The notes beneath the pieces were generated by a model, which had not been told where the DNA came from, did not search any database, and was given only the letters and a program-made list of their open reading frames with translations. DNA of 10,984 nt from Reyranella sp. (GTDB lineage: Bacteria > Pseudomonadota > Alphaproteobacteria > Reyranellales > Reyranellaceae). The position numbers were made by a program, and so were the translations under genes. Of the stretch, positions 1-7,388 are shown one piece after another; positions within the stretch are counted from its first letter, which is position 1, and every line of letters begins with the position of its first letter. The stretch lies in assembly GCA_016780605.1 (NCBI GenBank), contig JADHLS010000089.1, positions 1 through 10,984 of the forward strand, written 5' to 3'.

Positions 1-56
1 CGAAGGACCTCATCGCCGTTTGCAATCGGCATGAGATCCTTCGCTTCGCTCAGGAT
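1..56. repeat. Intergenic foldback repeat (REP-like) at the left edge, possibly incomplete
   Basis: Positions 1-13 pair with 31-43 with one mismatch (C8 against A36), and 15-18 (GCCG) pair with 27-30 (CGGC) inside. A second short hairpin is formed by ATCCT (36-40) and AGGAT (52-56). The stretch around 36-60 resembles a motif that recurs between genes in many alphaproteobacteria; that is recollection, not a search. The element runs into the 3' end of the minus-strand FAD gene and supplies its stop codon. It may continue left of the window. It could act as a terminator or RNA-stabilising hairpin for that gene, although no T-tract is seen. Confidence 0.6.
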
Positions 57-1156
57 GACATGAGGCGCGCCGGGTCGAATGCCTTCAGCCGCCCCGGATC
101 GAAGTGCCTCAGGTCGACCCGCCGTGCGGCGCCGTCGAGGATCAGCTCGGCCATCGCCTCGCCGGTCGCCGGCGCATTCAGCATTCCCCACACGCTGTGG
201 CCCGTCGCGACATAGGCGCCCCCGACGCCCGGCACGCGGCCGATCAGCGGCAGGCCATCGTCGGTCACGGGGCGGAAGCAGGCCTGGCGTGCGGTGATCG
301 GCGCGGCGGCCAGCGCCGGAGAGATCGTCCGGCACATCGCCTCGAGTCGCGCATGCGCGCCCTCGTCGCCCATGACGCTGGCCGGATCGACCGGCAGCGG
401 CGACGTGCTCGACACCGCGCACACCCAGGTCGTGCCGTCGGCGCGCGGGAACAGCTCGGGCGTAAGAACCTCGCCGCTCGCCTCCTGGTATTCGAGGAAC
501 AGCGCCTCGCCGGGAATGGCGTCGTCGGTCCGGAAGATCAGGCTATGGCCCTTGTAGCCGTACACCGCGGGCAGCGGCAGCCAGCGCGTCGCCAGGATCG
601 ACCATGGCCCCATGGCGATCACCACGCCGTCGCCCTCGACCGTCTCGCCGTCCTCGAGCACGACGCCGCGCGCCGCGCCGCTCTTGTCGTGCAGCAGATC
701 GGCGACCGTGCCGTGGCGCAGCTCCGCGCCGTGCGTCTCGGCCGCTCGCATCAGGCCCGTTGTGAAGCCATACGGCTCGACCAACGCCGTCGTCTGCGGC
801 GAGCCAAGCTGGCCGCTCAGCGAGACGGAGTCGGACAGCCAGGGCCGCTGACCCGGCCCGGAGTCGCCCTCGTTCTCGGCAGCGTATCCCGCATAGGTCT
901 CGAGCCGCCGATACCCCCACGGATTGCCGAGTTCCTCGGCGAGCTCGGCGTGCAGCTCGAAACTGCGCCTCGCCAGCCGGTCGAGCGCCGTGCCGCGGCA
1001 CCAGTCGAACGCCAGGAATCCGCCCGACTTGCCCGAGGCCGCGCCGGCCACGGCATGGCGCTCGACCACGATGGGCACCGCCCCGCGCCGGCTGAGGAAC
1101 CAGGCAATGGCGACGCCGATTGCGCCGCCGCCGCAGATGACGATGCGTCGGCTCAT
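50..1156 (-). CDS. FAD-dependent oxidoreductase, DAO (D-amino acid oxidase/glycine oxidase) family
   Basis: A 368-residue flavoprotein. The N-terminus has the dinucleotide-binding Rossmann motif GGGAIG at residues 9-14, followed by E32 (VVERH), which in this fold binds the adenosine ribose. An ASGKSGG segment (about 40-46) is typical of the DAO flavin-binding loop. Near the C-terminus are PVTDDGLPLIGR and ATGHSVWGMLNAPATGE, the usual DAO closing motifs that contact the isoalloxazine. Family members oxidise amines or amino acids such as glycine, sarcosine or D-amino acids, giving imine and H2O2 or passing electrons to another acceptor. The substrate cannot be told here. There is no signal peptide, so it is probably cytoplasmic. 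ATG at 1156 places the Rossmann motif at the usual distance from the N-terminus. It diverges from the GMC dehydrogenase genes across 46 bp. The last residues (MSS-stop) are encoded in a repeat element. Confidence 0.88.
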   Translation of the reverse strand: MSRRIVICGGGAIGVAIAWFLSRRGAVPIVVERHAVAGAASGKSGGFLAFDWCRGTALDRLARRSFELHAELAEELGNPWGYRRLETYAGYAAENEGDSGPGQRPWLSDSVSLSGQLGSPQTTALVEPYGFTTGLMRAAETHGAELRHGTVADLLHDKSGAARGVVLEDGETVEGDGVVIAMGPWSILATRWLPLPAVYGYKGHSLIFRTDDAIPGEALFLEYQEASGEVLTPELFPRADGTTWVCAVSSTSPLPVDPASVMGDEGAHARLEAMCRTISPALAAAPITARQACFRPVTDDGLPLIGRVPGVGGAYVATGHSVWGMLNAPATGEAMAELILDGAARRVDLRHFDPGRLKAFDPARLMSS

Positions 1157-1202
1157 AGGCTCACTCTGTCAGCCCCGAGCACATTCGTGTAGACCCGTTG
1201 TC
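1157..1202. promoter_or_regulatory. Very short divergent intergenic region (46 bp) that should hold two promoters
   Basis: This is the only non-coding DNA between the start codons of the minus-strand DAO oxidoreductase and the plus-strand dehydrogenase small subunit. Two full sigma-70 promoters with leaders cannot fit side by side. The promoters must therefore overlap, extend into the opposite gene, or give leaderless mRNAs. No convincing -35/-10 pair or strong Shine-Dalgarno sequence is visible on either strand. The call rests on gene layout alone. Confidence 0.35.
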
Positions 1203-1646
1203 ATGTCCGCCACCGATATCGACATCGATACGCTCCGCGACGTCGCCGGAACGATGATCCCGGCCAGCGCCGAGTTCGGCATGCCGGGTGCCGACGATCC
1301 AGCCATCTTCGAGGATATCGTGAAGTCCATCGGCCGCGACCTGCCGCACGTCCGCGAGGCGGTGGCCGAGATCTCTGCCCGATCCGGCAGCGCGTTCGGC
1401 GCCCTCGATCGCGACAAGCGTGAAGCCTTGATCAACGGCTTCCATGCCGGCGGCGCGCCATCGATCATGACCTTGGGGCGCGTGATCGCCAGCGCCTACT
1501 ACCGCGACGATCGCGTCCTGCTGGCGCTGAAGCTCGAGGCGCGGGCGCCGTACCCCAAGGGCCACGAGGTGGAGCAGGGCGACTGGTCGCTGCTCGAGGT
1601 CGTGCGCAAGCGGCCGCCTTTCTGGCGCGACGACCGCAAGGTATGA
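1203..1646 (+). CDS. Small subunit of GMC-type dehydrogenase (gluconate 2-dehydrogenase subunit 3-like)
   Basis: A 147-residue acidic, mostly helical protein directly upstream of a GMC flavoprotein gene, with 15 bp between the stop and the next start. It resembles the small (gamma, subunit 3) proteins that accompany membrane-bound gluconate, sorbitol and FAD-glucose dehydrogenases. Features include DTLRDVAGTMIP near the N-terminus and a C-terminal region with LEARAPYPKGHEVEQGDWSL. In the classical systems this subunit carries a twin-arginine signal that exports the complex. Here the N-terminus (MSATDIDIDTL) has no RR motif and no hydrophobic stretch, so the complex is predicted to stay in the cytoplasm. 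ATG 1203 was chosen because earlier in-frame codons run into the divergent gene. Family assignment is by pattern recognition and is less certain than for its partner. Confidence 0.68.
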   Translation: MSATDIDIDTLRDVAGTMIPASAEFGMPGADDPAIFEDIVKSIGRDLPHVREAVAEISARSGSAFGALDRDKREALINGFHAGGAPSIMTLGRVIASAYYRDDRVLLALKLEARAPYPKGHEVEQGDWSLLEVVRKRPPFWRDDRKV

Positions 1647-1661
1647 GGCGGAAAGCGTGAC

Positions 1662-3260
1662 ATGAACGAAAAGGTCGACGTCCTGATCATCGGCTCGGGC
1701 GCCTCGGGCGCGGCGGTGGCCTGGAGCCTGGCCGAAACCAGGATGCGCATCCTCTGCCTGGAGCAGGGCGACTGGATGAAGTCGACCGAGTTCCCCAGCG
1801 GCGAGCGCGACTGGGAGGCGCGCCGCTTCAGCGACTTCCATATCAGCCCCAACATCCGCGGCCGCGACGCCGACTATCCGGTGAACGACGACAACTCGCC
1901 GATGAAGATCGCCAACTTCAACGGCGTTGGCGGCGGCACCCTGATCTTCACCGCGCACTGGCCGCGGCTGCACCCGTCCGATTTCAAGGTGAAGACCCTG
2001 GACGGCGTGGCCGACGACTGGCCGATCGACTACTGGAAGCTCGAGCCGTTCTTCGAGGAGAACGACCGCATGATGGGCTCGTCGGGCGTGACCGGCGATC
2101 CCGGCGGGCCGCCGCGCCATCCGCCGATGCCGCCGATCCCGCTCGGCCGCACCGGCACGCACTATGCCCGGACGATGAATCGCCTCGGTTGGCACTGGTG
2201 GCCCTCCGACACCGCCATCGCCACGCGCGACTACGAAGGCCGCGCCGCCTGCATCAACCTCAGCTACTGCACGCCGGGCTGCGCCCAGGGCGCCAAGGCC
2301 AGCACCGACATCACCTACTGGCCGCTCGCGCTGCGCGCCGGCGTCGAATTGCGCACGCGCTGCCGGGTGCGCGAGATCACCACCGACCAGAACGGCATGG
2401 CGGCCGGCGCGATCTACTACGACGCCGAGGGTCGCGAGCACTTCCAGCCGGCCGAGGTCGTGATCCTGGCCTGCAACGGGGTGGGCACGCCGCGCCTGTT
2501 GCTGAACTCGGCCTCGGCGAAGTTCCCCAACGGCCTCGCCAATTCGTCGGGTCTGGTCGGCAAGAATTTGATGCTGCATCCCTGGCCGGTCGTGTCGGGC
2601 TATGTCGGCGAGCTGATGGACGGCGCCCGCGGGCCGATCACCTGCCTGTGGAGCAAGGAGTTCTACGAAACCGATCCCAGCCGCGATTTCGTGCGCGGCT
2701 ACATGCTGCAGTTCGGCCGCGGCGTCGGCCCGGCGACCCAGGCGATCGTCGGCGCGGCGTCGGGCCACCTGCCGTGGGGCCGCGATCATCACCGCGTCTA
2801 CCGCGAGCTGCTGGACCATCGTGTCGGCATCGGCGTTGCCTGCGACGACCTGCCGGAGGAGCACAACCGCGTCACCCTCGATCCGGTGCTGAAGGACAGC
2901 AACGGCATCCCGGCACCCAGGATCGACTACGCGATCGGCGAGAACACGCGGCGCATGATGGAGCACGGCATCGCCCGCGCCGAGGAGATCCTCGCCGCGG
3001 CCGGCGCCACCCGCATCTCCTGCTCGCGCACCGCGCTCAACTATCCCGGCCATTTGTTGGGGACCTGCCGCATGGGCAGCGATCCCGAGCGCTCGGTGAC
3101 CAACGAATGGGGCCGCTGCCACGACGTGAAGAACCTCTTCATCGTCGACGGCAGCCTGTTCGTCACCGGCGGCGGCGTGAACCCGACCTCGACCATCCAG
3201 GCCCTGGCCCTCTACGTCGCCGACCAGATGAAGCAACGCCTGGCGAATTTATTCGATTAA
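1662..3260 (+). CDS. GMC-family FAD dehydrogenase, large catalytic subunit
   Basis: A 532-residue glucose-methanol-choline oxidoreductase. The FAD-binding motif GSGASG lies at residues 11-16, with E34 at the end of the second beta strand. The GMC signature NFNGVGGGTLIF spans about 85-96. The C-terminal active-site region has H464 (PGHLLGTCRMG) and N507 (GGGVNPTSTIQ), the His/Asn pair that oxidises alcohol groups in this family. C197, C203 and C207, followed by GAKAS, match the cysteine region that binds an Fe-S cluster in FAD-glucose and gluconate-type dehydrogenases. One of the usual cysteines is replaced. A purine-rich AGGCGGAAAG sequence precedes ATG 1662. It is probably co-transcribed with the small subunit. 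Substrate is likely a sugar, sugar acid or polyol. No cytochrome c subunit lies in the window, so the electron acceptor is unknown. Confidence 0.88.
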   Translation: MNEKVDVLIIGSGASGAAVAWSLAETRMRILCLEQGDWMKSTEFPSGERDWEARRFSDFHISPNIRGRDADYPVNDDNSPMKIANFNGVGGGTLIFTAHWPRLHPSDFKVKTLDGVADDWPIDYWKLEPFFEENDRMMGSSGVTGDPGGPPRHPPMPPIPLGRTGTHYARTMNRLGWHWWPSDTAIATRDYEGRAACINLSYCTPGCAQGAKASTDITYWPLALRAGVELRTRCRVREITTDQNGMAAGAIYYDAEGREHFQPAEVVILACNGVGTPRLLLNSASAKFPNGLANSSGLVGKNLMLHPWPVVSGYVGELMDGARGPITCLWSKEFYETDPSRDFVRGYMLQFGRGVGPATQAIVGAASGHLPWGRDHHRVYRELLDHRVGIGVACDDLPEEHNRVTLDPVLKDSNGIPAPRIDYAIGENTRRMMEHGIARAEEILAAAGATRISCSRTALNYPGHLLGTCRMGSDPERSVTNEWGRCHDVKNLFIVDGSLFVTGGGVNPTSTIQALALYVADQMKQRLANLFD

Positions 3261-3295
3261 GAGCCGCCTGAGGCAACGCTTTCCTCGTCATAGTC

Positions 3296-3408
3296 TTCCT
3301 TCATGTTCCTCTCCCCCGCTAGGGGGAGAGGTTAGGAGAGGGGGAATCGACGGATGTAACCCCCTCTCCCAGCCTCTCCCCCTAGCGGGGGAGAGGAGCA
3401 TGAGGGAA
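3296..3408. repeat. 113-bp inverted repeat between the GMC dehydrogenase and PLP enzyme genes
   Basis: The arms 3296-3344 and 3360-3408 are inverted copies differing at four of 49 positions, around a 15-nt spacer (3345-3359). Each arm contains its own near-palindrome, CTCTCCCC-CGCTAG-GGGGAGAG type, so the element can fold as one long hairpin or as two short ones. The CTCTCCCC...GGGGAGAG composition resembles dispersed intergenic repeats of alphaproteobacteria. It begins 36 bp after the dehydrogenase stop and ends 38 bp before the next gene, so its transcript could serve as a bidirectional terminator or stability element. Confidence 0.85.
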
Positions 3409-3446
3409 CCTGTTGAGCAGGAGTCCCCCGTCACAGGAGTACCGCC

Positions 3447-4733
3447 ATGCCCGCGCCGCGCCCCTCCAAGACCCGTATCGGCAACCATGTCCTGAAGCCC
3501 GAAACCCTGATGCTGAGCTACGGCTACGACCCCGCCTTGTCCGAAGGCGCGGTCAAGCCGCCGGTGTTTCTCACTTCGACCTTCGTGTTCGGCTCGGCCG
3601 AAGAAGGCCGCGACTTCTTCGACTACACCGCGGGCCGACGCCAGCCGCCGCAGGGCAGCAGCGCCGGCCTCGTCTATTCGCGCTTCAACCACCCCAACAG
3701 CGAGATCGTCGAGGATCGGCTGGGCGTCTACGAGGGCGCCGAGGACTGCCTGGTGTTCTCCTCCGGTATGTCGGCGATCTCGACGACCATCCTGGCGTTC
3801 GCCCGTCCCGGCGACGTCATCCTGCATTCCCAGCCGCTCTATGGCGGCACCGAGACCCTGCTGGCGAAGACGATGGCGAATTTCGGCATTGCCGCCGTGG
3901 GCTTCGTCGACGGCGTCAGCGAGACCGCCATCCGCGCCGCCGCGCGCGAGGCGCAGGGCAAGGGCCGCGTGTCGATCATCATGACCGAGACGCCGGCCAA
4001 CCCGACCAACACCCTGGTCGACATTCAGCTGGTGCGCCGCATCGCCGAGGAGATCGGCACCGCCCAGAACTTCCGCCCCATCGTGGCCTGCGACAACACC
4101 CTGCTCGGTCCGGTGTTCCAGCATCCGCTGGCGCACGGCGCCGACGTCTCGGTCTACTCCCTCACCAAGTATGTCGGCGGCCACTCCGACCTGATCGCCG
4201 GTGCGACGCTGGGTTCGAAGGCCGTCATCGATCCGATCAAGGCGCTGCGCGGCAGCATCGGCACCCAGCTCGATCCGCATTCCTGCTGGATGCTGGGCCG
4301 CTCGCTGGAGACGCTCGCCATCCGCATGCAGCGCGCCGACGCCAATGCCAAGCTGGTCGCCGAGTTCCTGCGCGACCATCCCAAGGTCGACAAGGTCCAC
4401 TATCTCGGCTTCCTCGAGCCCGGTTCGCCGGCGCAAGCGGTCTACGCCCGGCAATGCACCGGCGCCGGCTCGACCTTCTCCTTCGACATCAAGGGCGGCC
4501 AGAAGGACGCCTTCGCCTTCCTGAATGCGCTGCAGATCTTCAAGCTGGCCGTCAGCCTCGGCGGCACCGAATCGCTCGCCAGCCACCCCGCCGCCATGAC
4601 CCATTCCGGCGTCCCCGCCGACGTCCGCGCCCGCATCGGCGTGCTCGACACGACGATCCGCCTGTCCGTCGGCATCGAGCACCCGGACGACCTGGTCGCC
4701 GACCTGACCCAGGCCCTGGCGGCGGTTGGGTAG
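3447..4733 (+). CDS. Cystathionine gamma-synthase family PLP-dependent enzyme (Cys/Met metabolism)
   Basis: A 428-residue fold-type I PLP enzyme of the Cys/Met metabolism family, which includes cystathionine gamma-synthase, cystathionine gamma-lyase, methionine gamma-lyase and O-acetylhomoserine sulfhydrylase. Visible landmarks are YSR (Y77, R79, phosphate contacts from the neighbouring subunit), SSGMSA (105-110, phosphate cup), Y132 in LYGGT (stacks on PLP), D216 in ACDNTLLGP (pyridine nitrogen), K241 in [12 protein letters not shown] (Schiff-base lysine) and the C-terminal [12 protein letters not shown] and IRLSVGIE segments. All catalytic residues are present, so it should be active. Which reaction it performs (trans-sulfuration, sulfhydrylation or gamma-elimination) cannot be settled from motifs. 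AGGAG at 3435-3439 sits seven bases before ATG 3447. The gene is flanked by foldback repeats and appears monocistronic. Confidence 0.9.
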   Translation: MPAPRPSKTRIGNHVLKPETLMLSYGYDPALSEGAVKPPVFLTSTFVFGSAEEGRDFFDYTAGRRQPPQGSSAGLVYSRFNHPNSEIVEDRLGVYEGAEDCLVFSSGMSAISTTILAFARPGDVILHSQPLYGGTETLLAKTMANFGIAAVGFVDGVSETAIRAAAREAQGKGRVSIIMTETPANPTNTLVDIQLVRRIAEEIGTAQNFRPIVACDNTLLGPVFQHPLAHGADVSVYSLTKYVGGHSDLIAGATLGSKAVIDPIKALRGSIGTQLDPHSCWMLGRSLETLAIRMQRADANAKLVAEFLRDHPKVDKVHYLGFLEPGSPAQAVYARQCTGAGSTFSFDIKGGQKDAFAFLNALQIFKLAVSLGGTESLASHPAAMTHSGVPADVRARIGVLDTTIRLSVGIEHPDDLVADLTQALAAVG

Positions 4734-4741
4734 GAGCCATT

Positions 4742-4912
4742 GGAGCGCGGACCTCCAAGGTCGCGGTAAACCGCGACCCAGTCCGCTCATGCTCATCGTC
4801 TTTGCCGGGAGCGCGCCACTCCAGTGGCGCATTTTCGTTGTCCGCAACGACCATGAGCGGCACTGGAGTGCCGCGCTCCCGGCAATGAGCGGAGCCTGGA
4901 GGTCCGCGCTCC
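4742..4912. repeat. 171-bp compound foldback element (MITE- or BIME-like)
   Basis: The whole element folds back on itself. The outermost arms 4742-4757 and 4897-4912 are a perfect 16-bp inverted repeat. Inside, 4782-4790 pairs with 4885-4893 (9 bp). 4802-4815 pairs with 4872-4885 (14 bp, sharing base 4885 as an alternative). 4817-4826 pairs with 4861-4870 (10 bp). The tip hairpin is 4835-4840 with 4845-4850 around TCCG. A separate perfect 9-bp hairpin (4759-4767 with 4770-4778) bulges from the left arm. It starts nine bases after the PLP enzyme stop. No transposase is encoded. It could be a non-autonomous transposon remnant, a repeat cluster or a structured 3' UTR. Confidence 0.85.
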
Positions 4913-4919
4913 GCTTGAT

Positions 4920-4948
4920 TTGACTCTCCCGACCGTCCTGTCAGGGTC
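4920..4948 (+). promoter_or_regulatory. Candidate sigma-70-type promoter for the substrate-binding protein gene
   Basis: TTGACT at 4920-4925 matches five of six bases of the -35 consensus and lies just outside the right end of the foldback element. Seventeen bases downstream, 4943-4948 (AGGGTC) is a poor -10 match, so only the -35 half is convincing. If real, transcription would start about 45 bp before the start codon at 5002. Confidence 0.25.
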
Positions 4949-5001
4949 TCGCCGGGGAGTGAACGGGCCCGGGAAGCGGCCCGCCCATCGGAGGAAACCC
5001 T

Positions 5002-6582
5002 ATGGCCACGATCAATCGCCGTGCCTTCACGGCCGGTGGCGCTGCCCTTGCGCTCGCGCCACGCATCGCCGGTGCCCAGGAAAAGAAGACCCTTCGCTTC
5101 GTGCAGAACGGCAATCTCACCATCCTCGACCCGATCTGGACCACCGCCTACGTCACGCGCGACCACGGCTACATGATCTACGACACGCTGTTCTCGACCG
5201 ACGAGAGCAACGCGGTGAAGCCGCAGATGGTCGACAAGTGGGAGGTCTCGCCCGACAAGACGCTGTGGACCTTCACGCTGCGCGATGGGCTCGAATGGCA
5301 CGACGGCAAGCCGGTGCTGGCCGAGGATTGCGTCTCCTCGCTGAAGCGCTGGGGCGCGCGCGATCCGATGGGCCAGAAGCTGATGGATTTCGTCGCCGAG
5401 CTGAAGCCCACGAACGACAAGACCTTCACCTTGAAGCTCAAGGAGCCCTACGGCCTGGTGCTCGATTCGATCGGCAAGCCGAGCTCGAACGTGCCCTTCA
5501 TGATGCCCAAGCGCATCGCCGACACCGATCCCTTCAAGCAGATCGACTCCCAAGTCGGCTCCGGTCCGTTCATCTACGTCAACGCCGAGTCCAAGCCTGG
5601 CGAGAAGCACGTCTACGTCAAAGACTCCAAGTACAAGCCAAGGCCTGAGCCCGCCAACGGCCTGGCCGGCGGCAAGATCGCCAAGGTCGACCGCGTCGAG
5701 TTCGTCGACATGCCCGGCCCGCAGCAGCAGGTGAACGCGCTGATCGCGGGCGAGATCGACATGATCGAGCAGGTGCCGCACGACCTGATCCCGGTCCTCA
5801 AGAAGGACAAGGCCGTGCAGGTCGTGAACTGGAACCCGCTCGGCCAGCAGTTCGTCATCCGCTTCAACTGGCTGACCAAGCCGTTCGACAACCCCAAGAT
5901 CCGCCTGGCCGCGCTCTACTGCATGCGCCAGGAGGACTATCTCAAGGCCACCGTCGGCGAGCCCGAGTACTACAAGGTCTGTACCGCCGCCTTCGTCTGC
6001 GGCACGCCCAACGGCGTCGAGATCCAGGGCCCGCTGCTGACCAGGCCCGACTTCGAAAAATCGAAGGCGCTCCTCAAGGAGGCCGGCTACGACGGCTCGC
6101 CGGTGGTGCTGATGCAGTCGACGACCTTGCCGGTGCTGACCAACATGGCGCCGGTCACCAAGCAGCTGCTGGAGCAGGGCGGCTTCAAGGTCGACATGCA
6201 GTCGATGGATTGGCAGACCCTGGTCACCCGCCGCACCAAGAAGGATCCCGCCGACAAGGGCGGCTGGAGCGCCTTCCACACCTACGCCATCGCCGCCGAC
6301 ATCCTGAACCCGATCGCCGCCAACTTCACGGTGGCCAACGGCGCCAATGCCTGGTTCGGCTGGCCCGACGATCCCGAGATGGAGAAGCTGCGCAACGCCT
6401 ACGCGCTCGAGACCGACCCGGCCAAGGCCAAGGCGCTGGCGGCGGCCGTGCAGAACCGCGCGCTCGAGACCGCGCAGTACGGCTGGCTCGGCCAGTGGTA
6501 CGGCCCCGGCGCGGCGCGCGCCAACCTGCAGGGCTGGCTGAAGGCGCCGGTCACGGTGCTGTGGAACATCGCCAAGACGTGA
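5002..6582 (+). CDS. ABC transporter substrate-binding protein, family 5 (peptide/nickel/oligosaccharide type)
   Basis: A 526-residue periplasmic solute receptor of the SBP_bac_5 (DppA/OppA) class. It begins with an export signal: NRRAF at residues 5-9 is twin-arginine-like, followed by an Ala/Leu-rich core and a likely cleavage after A25 (IAGA-Q). The mature protein has the family's early LDPIWTTAYVTRDHGYMIYDTL segment, WEVSPDKTLWTFTLRDGLEWHDGKPV (the lobe I signature), GSGPFIYV, and IRLAALYCMRQEDYLKA in the second half. Length is normal for the family. Ligands include peptides, glutathione, opines and sugars, and specificity cannot be inferred. GAGGA at 4991-4995 precedes ATG 5002 at a good distance. 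No permease or ATPase gene is nearby, so it is an orphan receptor in this window. Its stop overlaps the start of the hydrolase. Confidence 0.9.
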   Translation: MATINRRAFTAGGAALALAPRIAGAQEKKTLRFVQNGNLTILDPIWTTAYVTRDHGYMIYDTLFSTDESNAVKPQMVDKWEVSPDKTLWTFTLRDGLEWHDGKPVLAEDCVSSLKRWGARDPMGQKLMDFVAELKPTNDKTFTLKLKEPYGLVLDSIGKPSSNVPFMMPKRIADTDPFKQIDSQVGSGPFIYVNAESKPGEKHVYVKDSKYKPRPEPANGLAGGKIAKVDRVEFVDMPGPQQQVNALIAGEIDMIEQVPHDLIPVLKKDKAVQVVNWNPLGQQFVIRFNWLTKPFDNPKIRLAALYCMRQEDYLKATVGEPEYYKVCTAAFVCGTPNGVEIQGPLLTRPDFEKSKALLKEAGYDGSPVVLMQSTTLPVLTNMAPVTKQLLEQGGFKVDMQSMDWQTLVTRRTKKDPADKGGWSAFHTYAIAADILNPIAANFTVANGANAWFGWPDDPEMEKLRNAYALETDPAKAKALAAAVQNRALETAQYGWLGQWYGPGAARANLQGWLKAPVTVLWNIAKT

Positions 6583-7388
6583 GCTTCGTCACGGCAAGCG
6601 ACGGTACGCGTCTCGCCGTCTACGAGTGGGGCAATCCGGCCGGGCCGGAGGTCGTGCTCGTGCACGGCTTCGCGCAGTGCCATCTCTGCTTCGAGCCGCA
6701 GTTCACCAGCTCGCTCGCCGAACGCTACCGCCTGGTCGCCTTCGACTTTCGCGGGCACGGCGCCTCCGACCAGCCGCGCGAGGCGGCCGCCTACCAGGGC
6801 AGCCGCGTCTGGGCCGAGGACATTGCCGCCGTGCTCGAGGCCAAGCGACTCAAGCGGCCCGTGCTGGTCGGCTGGTCGATGGGCGGCCGCGTGATCCGGC
6901 AATACCTGATCAATTACGGCGATGCGCGCCTCGCCGGCATCTACATCGTCGCCTCCCTGGTGGTCGAGGACCCGGCCTGCCGCGGCCCCGGCGCGCCGCA
7001 GCCGATGCCCGAGGGCCAGACTCTGAGCGAGGAGATCGACAAGGTCGTCGGCTTCCTCGCCGGCTGCTTCGCGAAGAAGCCAAGCGAGGCGGACTTCCGC
7101 CGCGCGCTTGCCTACAACGCGCGCGTGCCCGCTTTCGTGCGGCGGGCGATCATGGGTTGGTCGACCGACCGTGCCGAGACCATTGCTGCGCTGGGCAAGG
7201 TGCGCGTGCCGGTGCTGGTGACGCACGGCGCCAAGGATACCGTGGTGCTGCCCGCTGCCGCGAAGGCGACGTTGGCGGCGATCCCGCACGCCAAGGCGTC
7301 GTGGTTCGACGATTGCGGGCATTCGCCATTCTGCGAGGATGCGCCGCGGTTCAACGCCGAGCTGGCGGCCTTTGTCGATCGCTGCTAG
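6579..7388 (+). CDS. Alpha/beta-fold hydrolase
   Basis: A 269-residue serine hydrolase with a complete catalytic triad: nucleophile S100 in GWSMGG (98-103), acid D220 in HGAKDTVV and H248 in DCGHSPF. HGF at 29-31 forms the oxyanion-hole strand end, and FDFRGHGASDQP (55-66) is typical of esterase/epoxide-hydrolase-like members. A helical lid covers about 130-195. There is no signal peptide, so it should be cytoplasmic. I chose the GTG at 6579 because it overlaps the preceding stop as GTGA and gives a normal-length N-terminus (SFVTASDGTRLAVYEWG). Longer in-frame extensions lie wholly inside the upstream gene. The overlap implies translational coupling with the substrate-binding protein, suggesting that the hydrolase may act on the imported compound or a derivative. 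That link is inference, and the substrate (ester, lactone, amide or epoxide) is unknown. Confidence 0.87.
   Translation: MSFVTASDGTRLAVYEWGNPAGPEVVLVHGFAQCHLCFEPQFTSSLAERYRLVAFDFRGHGASDQPREAAAYQGSRVWAEDIAAVLEAKRLKRPVLVGWSMGGRVIRQYLINYGDARLAGIYIVASLVVEDPACRGPGAPQPMPEGQTLSEEIDKVVGFLAGCFAKKPSEADFRRALAYNARVPAFVRRAIMGWSTDRAETIAALGKVRVPVLVTHGAKDTVVLPAAAKATLAAIPHAKASWFDDCGHSPFCEDAPRFNAELAAFVDRC

Noticed and set aside
1161..3236. 691-codon open frame on the minus strand opposite the GMC dehydrogenase genes
   Set aside because: Its product is rich in Arg, Ala, Asp, His and Val with no domain logic, as expected for the antisense of high-GC coding DNA. The plus-strand genes have clear family motifs.
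3288..4847. 519-codon minus-strand frame opposite the PLP enzyme, running through both foldback repeats
   Set aside because: The composition is low-information and the PLP enzyme on the plus strand is unambiguous. No gene would be expected to use both repeats as coding sequence.
4726..4923. 65-codon plus-strand frame across the 171-bp foldback
   Set aside because: It arises from reading the repeat itself, with no ribosome site. Similar short frames appear whenever such repeats lack stops.
4552..6279. 575-codon minus-strand frame opposite the substrate-binding protein
   Set aside because: It is antisense shadow coding; the plus strand carries a complete receptor with signal peptide and ribosome site.
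6210..6578. Longer N-terminus for the alpha/beta hydrolase
   Set aside because: The extra 123 codons lie entirely inside the substrate-binding protein in another frame and are Arg-rich. The fold starts naturally after GTG 6579.
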